Below, one piece after another: positions 45,295-53,753 of a DNA stretch of 64,000 nt. Each line of letters opens with the position of its first letter. Positions within the stretch are counted from its first letter, which is position 1. The DNA comes from Gemmobacter sp034519525 (GTDB lineage Bacteria; Pseudomonadota; Alphaproteobacteria; Rhodobacterales; Rhodobacteraceae). Position numbers and translations under genes: made by a program. A model generated the notes under the pieces. It had not been told where the DNA came from and made no database searches. It was given only the letters and a program-made list of their open reading frames with translations. Location: positions 124,001 through 188,000 of the forward strand of contig JAXHOJ010000057.1 of assembly GCA_034519525.1 (NCBI GenBank). Direction: 5' to 3'.

Positions 45295-46416
45295 GTGTCC
45301 AGATTTGACAGATATCTGCTGTCGCACCTTCTGGGGTTGTTCGGCTTCTTTTCGCTGGTGCTGGTGGCAATCTACTGGGTGAACCGGGCGGTCGGCCTGT
45401 TCGATCAGCTGATCGGGGATGGCCAGTCGGCACTGGTGTTTCTGGAATTTTCGCTGCTGACGCTGCCGAATGTGATCCGCCTGGTGCTGCCGATTTCGGC
45501 CTTTGCCGCCACGGTCTATGGCATCAACCGGCTGATGGCCGACAGCGAGCTGGTGGTGATGCAGGCGACCGGGTTTTCCTCTTTCCGGCTGGCGCGGCCC
45601 GTGCTGTATTTCGGGCTTTGCGTCGCTTTGATGATGATGATCCTGATGAATGTTCTGGTGCCGGCCAGCCGCGCCGCACTGGCCAGCCGCAGCGCCGAAA
45701 TCGCGGAAAACGTGACCTCGCGCTATATGTCGGATGGCGAATTCATGCACCCTGCCGAGGGAATCACCCTGTTCATCCATGACATTACCGAGCAGGGAGA
45801 GTTGCGTGACCTGTTCCTGGCCGATGATCGTGCCCCCGATCAGCGCCGCACCTATACCGCCTCGCGCGCCTTGCTGGCGCGGGGCGATGCAGGCCCTGTG
45901 CTGATCATGTTTGACGGCATGGTGCAGACGGTGGATGCGGCACAGCGCCTTTCTGTCACCCGCTTTGCCGATTTCACCTATGATCTGGGCGGGTTGCTGG
46001 ACGGGGCCACCCTGCCCAAACGCACGGTGGACGAGCTTTCCACAGCGGCGCTGTTCCGGGCGGAGCCGGCGGTTCTGGCTGAAACCGGCAAAAGCCGCGC
46101 CACCTTTCTGTCCGAGGCGCATAGCCGCGTCGCCATGCCGTTTCTGGGAACGGCGGCAGCGCTGATCGGCTTTTCGGCGCTGCTGCTGGGCAGTTTTTCG
46201 CGCTTTGGCCTGTGGCGCCAGATCGGCTTTGCCGTGCTGCTGATCATCCTGGTGCAGCTGATCAACACCGGGGCCAGCGGCGCATCCTTGCGCAGTGACA
46301 GGGCCTGGCCCCTGGTCTATGCCGCCCCGCTGGCAGGGCTGGCCATATCCTTCGTGATCCTGTGGCTGTCGCAGCGGCCAAAGCGCCTGCGCCGCCGGGC
46401 CGAGGGTGTGGCATGA
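45295..46416 (+). CDS. lptF: LPS export permease LptF
   Basis: Inner-membrane subunit of LptB2FG, which extracts lipopolysaccharide and feeds it into the LptA bridge. 373 residues: six membrane helices split by a periplasmic beta-jellyroll (residues about 125-255). LPNVIRLVLPISAFAATVYG and ADSELVVMQATGFSSFRLAR (coupling helix) are family blocks. GTG start after GAATGAACGCC. Overlaps lptG by ATGA. Confidence 0.94.
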   Translation: MSRFDRYLLSHLLGLFGFFSLVLVAIYWVNRAVGLFDQLIGDGQSALVFLEFSLLTLPNVIRLVLPISAFAATVYGINRLMADSELVVMQATGFSSFRLARPVLYFGLCVALMMMILMNVLVPASRAALASRSAEIAENVTSRYMSDGEFMHPAEGITLFIHDITEQGELRDLFLADDRAPDQRRTYTASRALLARGDAGPVLIMFDGMVQTVDAAQRLSVTRFADFTYDLGGLLDGATLPKRTVDELSTAALFRAEPAVLAETGKSRATFLSEAHSRVAMPFLGTAAALIGFSALLLGSFSRFGLWRQIGFAVLLIILVQLINTGASGASLRSDRAWPLVYAAPLAGLAISFVILWLSQRPKRLRRRAEGVA

Positions 46417-47279
46417 CCCTGTCAATCTATATTGCCCGCCGCTTTCTGTGGATGTTCCTGCGCATCTTCTTTGCCTTTTTCGGCATCATGATGCTGATCG
46501 ACATGCTGGAACAGCTGCGCCGGTTTTCCGGGCAGGCTATCGGGCTGTCGCAGGCGGCTGTGCTGTCGCTGCTGAACGTGCCGGAAAGCCTGTTCCGGGT
46601 GCTGCCGCTGATCATGATTCTGGCCGCCATCGCGCTGTTCGTGGCGCTGGCCCGATCTTCGGAACTGGTGGTGGTGCGGGCGGCGGGCCGGTCTGGCCTG
46701 CGCTTTCTGCTGGCGCCGGTGTCGGTTTCGGTGCTGATCGGGGCCTTGGCGGTTGCGGTGTTCAATCCTCTGGTCGCGGCCACCAGCAAGGAATATGACG
46801 CGCTTTATGCAAGCTATGCCAAGGGGCGCGAAAGGGTGTTGTCGGTGTCGAATGAGGGGCTTTGGCTGCGGCAGGGTGGTGACGGATCGCAGACCGTGAT
46901 CCATGCGGCGCGCGCCAATGCCGATGGCACCGAACTGTTCGATGCCACCTTTCTGTCGTTCAGCGAAACCGGCCTGCCGCGCGAACGGATTGCCGCCGAA
47001 AGTGCCCGCCTGATCCCCGGCGCATGGGAGCTGACGGGGGCGAAACGCTGGCGTCTGGACAGCGTCAACCCCGAGGCCGCGGCACAGGCCGAAGCCGTTG
47101 CAAGCCTGCCTTCGGATCTGACCCGCGCCGCGATCCGCGACAGTTTCGGCAGCCCCTCGGCCATTCCGGTCTGGGAATTGCCCCGCTATATCAAGGGGCT
47201 GGAGCGTGCAGGGTTTTCGGCGCGCAATCATCAGGTCTGGCTGCAGATGCAGCTGGCCCTGCCCCTGCTGCTTGCGTAA
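46413..47279 (+). CDS. lptG: LPS export permease LptG, C-terminus missing
   Basis: Partner of LptF. Starts MTLSIYIARRFLWMFLRIFF with the membrane helix, FLRIFFAFFGIMMLIDMLEQ, and SELVVVRAAGRSGLRFLLAP, then the periplasmic domain. It breaks off after QLALPLLLA at the junction near 47275, where the last two to three helices (about 75 residues) should begin. The stop codon belongs to the joined sequence, not to lptG. Unlikely to be functional as assembled. Confidence 0.9.
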   Translation: MTLSIYIARRFLWMFLRIFFAFFGIMMLIDMLEQLRRFSGQAIGLSQAAVLSLLNVPESLFRVLPLIMILAAIALFVALARSSELVVVRAAGRSGLRFLLAPVSVSVLIGALAVAVFNPLVAATSKEYDALYASYAKGRERVLSVSNEGLWLRQGGDGSQTVIHAARANADGTELFDATFLSFSETGLPRERIAAESARLIPGAWELTGAKRWRLDSVNPEAAAQAEAVASLPSDLTRAAIRDSFGSPSAIPVWELPRYIKGLERAGFSARNHQVWLQMQLALPLLLA

Positions 47280-48480
47280 GGCATAAGCGGCCTTGCCAGC
47301 CGGTGTAGTCAATCGGTTATCCATGGTTTGCATCGGCGTGGCATCCGCTTTCAACGCCTCAGGCACTGCAAAACGCGCGCGCCAGTGCGGGTGATGGTCT
47401 TGGCGGGCCACTGCAATCAATGGCTCCATATTCGCGTCCTCACAGGCCTGGATATTCTTCTCGCTGCAATAGCCGGCGTCCGCAATCAGCGCCTGGACAT
47501 CGCCCAACTTGGGGGCCTGCTCCTGTAGGACCTTGATCATCGGCTGGACTTGTTGCTTGTCATTGGGGGCTTGTGTCAGGGTGACGGCCACCACCAGCAT
47601 CGTGTCTGCATCGACCCCGGCTTGTGCGTTGTAGCACTGCTCAAAACCGCCGCCACTGACCTTCATGATGCGTGACTCTTCGTCCGTCAGATTGATCTGG
47701 TCGCTGTCTTTGACTCCAGGCTCGGGCTCTTTGGGCGGCTTACCGCCAGGCTTTTTGCCCGTCTCTCTTTGCCGGGCTTCGCGCTTGCCCATCTTCTCGT
47801 CAAACTCAGACTTCTCCCGGGCGTAGCGCTCCACAGCACGCGCTGCGATCTTCGCTTTGGCTGCAGCCATGGCGGCCAGTCGGTCTTGACCCAGCGTTTA
47901 GTGCTTTGGAAAGGCGCTGCCTTCAGCGATATTGGCCGTGTCGGCTGCTTCAGCCAGTGCCAGCAGTTCTGGACTTCTTGTAGGAGCTGGGCTTCCAGTT
48001 TGAACAATGTGGCCGTGTGAGAGTGCACAAATGGCGCGATGCGTTGGCGTGGATCTTGGTGCCATCCAGACATACGGTGCCAAGCTTGAGCAGCTTCATC
48101 TCGGTGGCCATCTCCAGCACTTGCACAAACAGTCCAGCCAGTTCATCGATGAAGCGCCTGCGAAAGGTGGCCAAGGTGTCGTGGTCGGGGTGGCTGCCAG
48201 CAGCGATGAAGCGAAACGCGACCGAGTCGTAGGTGGCCATCTCCAGCTTGCGGCTGGAGAAGATGCCGGTACAGTAGCCGTACACCAGAATGGCTAGCAA
48301 GGTTGCTGGGTGATGTGCCTTGGAACCACGCCCCGCATATTGGCGGGTCAGCTTAGTCAGGTCCAGGCTATCAATGACTTCAACCACGAAGCGAGCCAGG
48401 TGGTCTTGGGTAAGCCAATCGTCCACCGACGGGGGCAACAGGTAGTCGGTTTTACGGTCAGTGGGAATGAAGTTGGACAT
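47276..48480 (-). pseudogene. IS1182-like transposase, frameshifted and 3'-truncated
   Basis: DDE transposase remnant. N-terminal part from 48480: MSNFIPTDRKTDYLLPPSVD, DWLTQDHLARFVVEVIDSLD, YGYCTGIFSSRKLEMATYDS and the catalytic-core block GTKIHANASRH. Middle (about 47880-48060) changes frame several times and has a TAA at 47898. The C-terminal part NAQAGVDADTMLVVAVTLTQ, ALIADAGYCSEKN ends at AAYALRKQ, right at the lptG junction, where the family normally continues with about 60 residues (VEPVFG...). Confidence 0.8.
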
Positions 48481-48580
48481 GCTCAAAATTGCAGATGGGT
48501 GCAGGTGCAATTTTAACTTTCCACTATGCTTTTTTGTAGCAAATGAAAAAATCCTGCCAGGACTTTAAGTCCGACAGGCT
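47276..48580 (-). mobile_element. Partial IS1182-family insertion sequence
   Basis: Contains the transposase remnant. The upstream end probably lies near 48552-48577, where CCTGCCAGGACTT and AAGTCCGACAGG form a stem typical of an IS end. The other end is absent because of the junction at 47276. Confidence 0.65.
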
Positions 48581-48750
48581 GCTAGGCGATCAGGCAGACG
48601 GTTGTCGGCGCGATGTGCTGCACGCGGCGGAACACGAGTTGCATGAACACTTTGAGATCAATCACGTGACTCTGCGGAGTGGAGCCGCTGGCGTATGCGA
48701 AGCTGTGTCGGTTGGGGGAAAGCAGCTGTGCTTAACACGGTCAATGGCCC
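48581..48750. other. Unassigned gap upstream of the IS remnant
   Basis: No ORF, terminator or repeat that I can support; possibly remains of the region the IS inserted into. Confidence 0.4.
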
Positions 48751-49053
48751 TACTTTGGTGCGGTTCCTACGTCGTCCAATCGCAGCAATATTTCAGTGCG
48801 GCGGTCTCTTTGCACATCCAGCCAGTGCTGGCCGTCAATGGCACCGATCAAGGCATACAAGGCGACCAAAGGTTCCAGGTACCTTGGCCTTCAGCCGCGC
48901 ATAAACGGCAAAAGGGTCTGCCTGCATTAGCTCTGCAGGGGTGGTGATGCCGATCTGCGCCAATGCAGCCTCGGTTTTGATCCCCAGGTTTCGCATGTCT
49001 CGCAAACGCGGCGATGGGGCATTGCCTGCAGGCTTGATGCGCTTATCAAACAT
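48751..49053 (-). CDS. TfoX C-terminal-domain ORF (one frameshift)
   Basis: Begins MFDKRIKPAGNAPSPRLRDM with AAAGGAGCAGAG in front of the ATG at 49053, so it can be translated on its own. MRNLGIKTEAALAQIGITTP and PFAVYARLKAKVPGT match the TfoX C-terminal domain. Near 48872 an extra T in TTT shifts frame; without it the protein goes on LVALYALIGAIDGQHWLDVQ and stops at 48751, about 100 residues. It is also in frame with the AraC ORF upstream, so a fused reading cannot be ruled out. Confidence 0.6.
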
Positions 49054-49861
49054 CTCTGCTCCTTTTCCCAACGCCCGGGATAACGCCGACACATTGCCGT
49101 ACCCCGCCGCACGCGCAGCCGCCTTCAGACCCGAACCGGCCTCCACTTCGCGGCGCGCAATGTGCATGCGCAAGCCACTCAAGTATTTGCCGGGCGACCG
49201 ATTCAGTCCGCGCTTGAAGCCCACCGCAAAGGCGGTGCGTGACATACCTGCGTGGTGCGCCAAGGTCTCTAGGGTCCAGGGGTGTTCCGGTGCTGCATGC
49301 ATGGCTACCAGCGCTGCGGCGAGGCGCGGGTCCGACAAGCCGGCAAACAAGCCACTGGGCGCCTGGGGCTGTGCCACCAGATGCCGCAGCAAACCGATGA
49401 ACAACATCTGCGCAGCATGGTCCAGCAGCGCAGGTTGACCGCAGCGCGGTGCTGCAGTTTCGCTGCGAACCAGCGGCAGCAGGTAGGAGAGCAGGGCATC
49501 TGCTGGATCCAACGCCACCAGTCTCGGTTGCGCAAACTCGGCCAACATCAGCGGGGACACCGGGCCATCCAAAAACACATTGACTGAAATCAGGTCGTCA
49601 AGGCCATTTGCGGCGATGGCGCTTACGGTGTGGGGGGTGTCCGCGCGGCATACCCAAAACGTTGGCACCTGCGTCGTAACCGTGCGCCCCTGCGCAGTGA
49701 TCACCGTGGGGCCATCGAGCAGGTGAATACGCAGCAGGGCTTGCGGGCTTGCAGCAAAGTCGACACTGCATTGGCCGGGTTGGTGCCTCACTAGTTGCGC
49801 CCGTGGCGCACAGTCCATGCAGCAATGCCGATAGGCGATCAAGGCGTTGTGGTGTGAGCAT
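49054..49861 (-). CDS. AraC-family regulator with cupin-like N-terminus (frameshifted)
   Basis: The N-terminus MLTPQRLDRLSALLHGLCAT (from 49861) and the rest QLVRHQPGQCSVDFAASPQA lie in different frames, with the shift near 49800. Domain order: cupin_6-type ligand domain (HLLDGPTVI, VCRADTPHTVSAIAANG), then two helix-turn-helices (WTLETLAHHAGMSRTAFAVG and LKAAARAAGYGNVSALSRAL). The last recognition-helix tail is short because the frame runs on into the TfoX-like ORF. Divergent from the peroxiredoxin-like gene, which it may control. Confidence 0.75.
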
Positions 49862-49959
49862 TCTGAACGAATGGCAAAGGTATTTGCACTATGCGTTGCA
49901 AATGGTACCGCACAATGGGCAAGCCGATAACCCTCACTACACAAATTTCTGGAGAAACC

Positions 49960-50508
49960 ATGCGCCAATCCACTTTGATGCCCCGTTACCCTGTACCCGC
50001 ACTTACCGTGCCGCTCGCCGGCGGCGGCCGCTTTGTTTTAGGCGCTCAGCCAGGTGAGAAGTTCGACATGGTGGTCTTCTACCGTGGCCTGCATTGCCCT
50101 ATTTGCGCCAAATACCTGCTGGAGCTGGAGCGTCTGGTACCGGAGTTTGCCGCCCGTGGTGTGCAAGTGCTGGCTGTAAGCAGTGATGACGCTGACCGCG
50201 CCCAGCAAATGGCGTCCAAGGTCAGCGCGAATGCGCTGAAGTTTGGCTATGGCATGACCCTTCGCAGTGCCCGTGAGTGGGGGTTGTACATCAGCGAGTC
50301 GCGCGGCAAAACGTCCATCGGGATTGAAGAGCCTGCCTTGTTCAGCGAACCCGGCGTGTTCATCGTGCGCCCAGACGGCACGCTGTATTACGGTGCCGTG
50401 CAAACCATGCCCTTTGCGCGCCCACCGTTTCAGGAACTGCTGGGTGCCATCGATTTCGCGATAGCCAAAGACTACCCGGCGCGGGGTGAGTATGTGGGTA
50501 ATGTTTGA
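49960..50508 (+). CDS. Peroxiredoxin-like (AhpC/TSA) protein
   Basis: 182 residues. Thioredoxin fold with VVFYRGLHCPICAKYLLELE, a CxxC in place of the single peroxidatic Cys of 2-Cys peroxiredoxins, then VQVLAVSSDDADRAQQMASK and GVFIVRPDGTLYYGAVQT (cis-Pro region). Acts as a thiol peroxidase or thiol reductase. Start 49960 has GGAG eight bases upstream. Divergent from the AraC gene. Confidence 0.85.
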   Translation: MRQSTLMPRYPVPALTVPLAGGGRFVLGAQPGEKFDMVVFYRGLHCPICAKYLLELERLVPEFAARGVQVLAVSSDDADRAQQMASKVSANALKFGYGMTLRSAREWGLYISESRGKTSIGIEEPALFSEPGVFIVRPDGTLYYGAVQTMPFARPPFQELLGAIDFAIAKDYPARGEYVGNV

Positions 50509-50658
50509 TATGGGCCAAGGTGTTCGCAACGTGACCAGACTACTATGCCGGGTACAACCACTTAATCCACAGCACTTGCGGATGCCGTGAAACTCGGCTA
50601 CTGCCGTCAAACGCGGGATGCAGACCACGGTGCCAGCGGCTTTTTTTGAAGGAAAACC

Positions 50659-52485
50659 ATGAACAGCCCCCTGCAATTATTAGACCGCCCTACCCGCCAC
50701 CTGTTTTTCACCGGCAAGGGCGGCGTAGGCAAAACCTCCTTGTCCACGGCGGTTGCCATCCACTTGGCCGATGCCGGCAAACGGGTGCTGCTGGTCAGCA
50801 CCGATGCTGCGTCCAACCTCGATGAGATGCTGGGTGTGGAACTGCGCAACACGCCAACCCCCGTGCCCAAGGTGGCAGGCCTGTCGGTGCTCAACATCGA
50901 CCCCGACACCGCGGCTGAGTCCTACCGCCAGCGTGTCGTGGCCCAGATGGAGGAGGGCACAACCGACGCCGAAGTGTCCACCGTGCGGGAGCAACTGTCG
51001 GGCGCATGCACGACCGAGATTGCCTCGTTTGACGAGTTTGCGTCGCTGTTGTCCGATGCGGACCAGCGTTATGACCATATCGTTTTTGATACTGCACCCA
51101 CAGGCCACACGCTGCGTCTGTTAAGCCTGCCCAAGGCCTGGAGCGGCTTCTTGGCGGGCAATGACAGGGGCGCGTCTTGTTTGGGGCCGCACTCCGGTTT
51201 GAAGATGCAGGAGGAGCGTTTCAAGGCTGCGCTGGTCGCGTTGAGCGACCCGGCCCAGACAACCGTGGTGCTGGTCACCCGTGCGGAGACCGGTGCCATC
51301 ACCGAGGCTTCGCGCACATCGGACGAGTTGATCGCCCTGGGTCTGCGCAACCAGCGCCTGGTGGTCAATGGTGTGTTCCACGCCAGCGACGCCAACGATG
51401 CCATTGCGGCTGCGATTGAGGCTCTGGGCACACAGGCCCTGCAAGCCATGCCCCACAACCTGTTGGCCTTGCCGCAAGACCGCGTGCCCTTGCGTGCGTT
51501 TGACACGGTGGGCCTGTCCGCACTACGGGCATTGCTTTCCGACCAAGCCACTGCCGTCGAGACAGCGCATTTGCCGCCGCTACAGCCCTTGTTGCAAGGC
51601 CAGGGGCTGGGTGCGCTGGTCGATGCGCTGGCCCTGACCGAGCATGGCCTCATCATGGTGATGGGCAAGGGCGGTGTGGGCAAAACCACCATTGCTGCGG
51701 CGCTTGCGATAGGGCTGGTGCAGCGCGGCAAAAGTGTGCACCTGAGCACCACCGACCCCGCTGCCCACCTGGCTGCCACGCTGGACGGTGCGGTGCCAGG
51801 CTTGCGGGTGGACCGCATTGACCCTGTCGTCGAGACCCAGCGTTATGTGGACAAGATCATGGCGACCAAAGGTGCCGGCTTGAGTGAGCCCGAGCGGGCC
51901 CTGATGCTGGAAGACCTGCGCTCGCCTTGCACTGAAGAGGTGGCGGTGTTCCATGCTTTCTCTAAGGTGGTGGGTGAGGCGCGCAGCGCCTTTGTGGTGC
52001 TGGACACGGCGCCTACGGGTCATTCATTGTTATTGATGGATGCCACCGGCGCCTACCACCGCCAGATGGTGCGCGAGTTGGCAGGGAGCAACGCTGGCCG
52101 GATGGTGACGCCGCTGATGCGCCTGCAAGACCCGGACTACACCCGCATCATTCTGGTCACGCTGCCCGAGACCACACCGGTGTCCCAAGCCCAGGCCCTG
52201 CAAGAGGATTTGCGCCGCGCACAGATTGAGCCCTTTGCCTGGGTCATCAACAAAAGCATTGCTGCGGCTGGCACACAAGACCCCTTGCTGCGTGCCCGCC
52301 TGGAGGGGGAGCACAAGCAGATGCAGCGTATATCGCAGGGGTTGGCCCAAAGCACTTACGTGGTGCCGTGGCGGGCGCAGGCTCCCGTGGGTTTCATGCA
52401 GCTTGCGGCTTTGGTCGCAGGGCCCAATAACTCGCCAGCCCCAGCACAAGACCCCAGCATGCCGAACCCAGGCCCAGCAGGCTGA
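50659..52485 (+). CDS. arsA: ArsA-type two-domain ATPase
   Basis: 608 residues in two homologous P-loop halves. Walker A FFTGKGGVGKTSLSTA at 17-32 and MGKGGVGKTTIAAALAIG near 335; switch II/signature DTAPTGHTLRLLSLP and DTAPTGHSLLLMD. The metalloid Cys residues of ArsA (C113, C172, C422) have counterparts in SGACTTEIASFDEF, GASCLGPHSGLK and LRSPCTEEVAVF. ArsA energises ArsB for arsenite export with metal supplied by ArsD. Neither arsB, arsD, arsC nor arsR is nearby. The last 92 bases overlap benE on the other strand. Confidence 0.85.
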   Translation: MNSPLQLLDRPTRHLFFTGKGGVGKTSLSTAVAIHLADAGKRVLLVSTDAASNLDEMLGVELRNTPTPVPKVAGLSVLNIDPDTAAESYRQRVVAQMEEGTTDAEVSTVREQLSGACTTEIASFDEFASLLSDADQRYDHIVFDTAPTGHTLRLLSLPKAWSGFLAGNDRGASCLGPHSGLKMQEERFKAALVALSDPAQTTVVLVTRAETGAITEASRTSDELIALGLRNQRLVVNGVFHASDANDAIAAAIEALGTQALQAMPHNLLALPQDRVPLRAFDTVGLSALRALLSDQATAVETAHLPPLQPLLQGQGLGALVDALALTEHGLIMVMGKGGVGKTTIAAALAIGLVQRGKSVHLSTTDPAAHLAATLDGAVPGLRVDRIDPVVETQRYVDKIMATKGAGLSEPERALMLEDLRSPCTEEVAVFHAFSKVVGEARSAFVVLDTAPTGHSLLLMDATGAYHRQMVRELAGSNAGRMVTPLMRLQDPDYTRIILVTLPETTPVSQAQALQEDLRRAQIEPFAWVINKSIAAAGTQDPLLRARLEGEHKQMQRISQGLAQSTYVVPWRAQAPVGFMQLAALVAGPNNSPAPAQDPSMPNPGPAG

Positions 52486-53665
52486 TGTTGGACGCTGTCA
52501 CGATAAAGGTCACCAGGGCTGCTTCACGCTCAGTGGGTTCGGCCATGGCGTTGACCAGGCCACCCTGGATCGCGCCCAACAAAGCCAAGCCGGCCACCAT
52601 GGTCACCAGCGCTGGAGGCAGGTGGGAAAAACTGTAGGTGATGGCACCGGCAAAGCTGCCAATCAGAATGTAGAACACCCCGCAGGCCACACCCGCCACC
52701 CAGCGTTTTCCGGGCTGTTGGTGGGCCTCGGGTCCGGTGCAAATGGCCGCAGTGATGGCCGCCAGGTTGACACCATGCGCGCCGAACGGTGCCAGCGGCA
52801 GACTGGCCCAGCCCGTGCCCGACACCAGCTTGCTGGTCGGTGCATCAAAGTTGGCGCCGCGCAGCACCGCAATGCCGGGCACCTGCTGGCCGGTCAGACA
52901 CAGCACCGCCAGGGGCAGGCCCAGGCTGACAACGGCGTTGAGCGAAAACTCCGGTGTGGTCCACACGGGTCGTGTCAGAGCAAATAGCGTGGCGCCTTGT
53001 GTTGTGGCGTCGGATGCTCCCTGGACTGCGCCCCAGCCCAGCACAAGCCACAACGCCACACCCAGCAGCAGCGTCAGTGGAATGGCATAACGCGCCGAGC
53101 GCTGCTTGAAGACCAGGTAGCCGACAAACATGCAGCCCACCAGCCAGGGTGCGCCGCTGACCGTGCTGCGTGCCGCACCAAAGGCATCCACGCCAAAGCG
53201 CATCAGGATGCCCGCCAGCATGGCCGCGCACAGGCTCTTGGGGATCAGCGCCATCAGGCGTTCAAACACGCCGGTCACGCCCACCAGCAGCATGGCGGCG
53301 GCCGCCACGACGAAGGCACCAATCGCCTGGTTGTAGGGCACGGTGACCAGGCCGCTGACCAGGAGCGCGGCGCCCGGTGTGTTCCACGCGCAGATAACCG
53401 GAATCTTGTGCTTGAAGCTCATGACCACACTGCACAGCCCGGCGCCGATGGAGATGGACCAGACCCAGGATGCCAATTGCGCCGGCGTCAGATGCGCGCT
53501 CTGTGCGGCCTGCAATACCAGCAGCAACGGCCCTGCGTAGGAGATAAGCACCGCAATCAGGCCAGCCACTACGGCGGGGAACAGGTCCACCAGCATGCCA
53601 GCGCGACCGGTTTGGACTGTATTTGCGGGTACCGAAAAGTGAGGTTGGGGTGCAATGTTCTTCAT
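52394..53665 (-). CDS. benE: BenE-family benzoate/H+ symporter
   Basis: 423-residue membrane transporter with 12 helices. ICAWNTPGAALLVSGL (benzoate-transport signature), LCLTGQQVPGIAVLRGANFD, and GAHGVNLAAITAAICTGPEA are the family blocks. Likely imports benzoate or related aromatic acid with protons; no ben degradation genes adjoin. Divergent from the MocR-type regulator, 88 bases apart. Confidence 0.9.
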   Translation of the reverse strand: MKNIAPQPHFSVPANTVQTGRAGMLVDLFPAVVAGLIAVLISYAGPLLLVLQAAQSAHLTPAQLASWVWSISIGAGLCSVVMSFKHKIPVICAWNTPGAALLVSGLVTVPYNQAIGAFVVAAAAMLLVGVTGVFERLMALIPKSLCAAMLAGILMRFGVDAFGAARSTVSGAPWLVGCMFVGYLVFKQRSARYAIPLTLLLGVALWLVLGWGAVQGASDATTQGATLFALTRPVWTTPEFSLNAVVSLGLPLAVLCLTGQQVPGIAVLRGANFDAPTSKLVSGTGWASLPLAPFGAHGVNLAAITAAICTGPEAHQQPGKRWVAGVACGVFYILIGSFAGAITYSFSHLPPALVTMVAGLALLGAIQGGLVNAMAEPTEREAALVTFIVTASNISLLGLGSACWGLVLGLASYWALRPKPQAA

Positions 53666-53727
53666 GGGCTACATGGTGCCGTGTGCAGTGGCGATTCGGT
53701 GCGCAGTGCGTGCATGGCGTATGCTGC

Positions 53728-53752
53728 ACAGATTGAAGAAAAAAGAATCTGT
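53728..53752. promoter_or_regulatory. Inverted repeat between benE and MocR-type gene
   Basis: ACAGATT and AATCTGT separated by 11 bases, directly before the MocR-type ATG at 53754; suits autoregulation or control of both genes. Confidence 0.35.
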
Positions 53753-53753
53753 T

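Noticed and set aside
47276..48580. Simple insertion of an IS into lptG
   Set aside because: Only one IS end is present and lptG does not continue on the other side; the transposase is cut at the same base as lptG.
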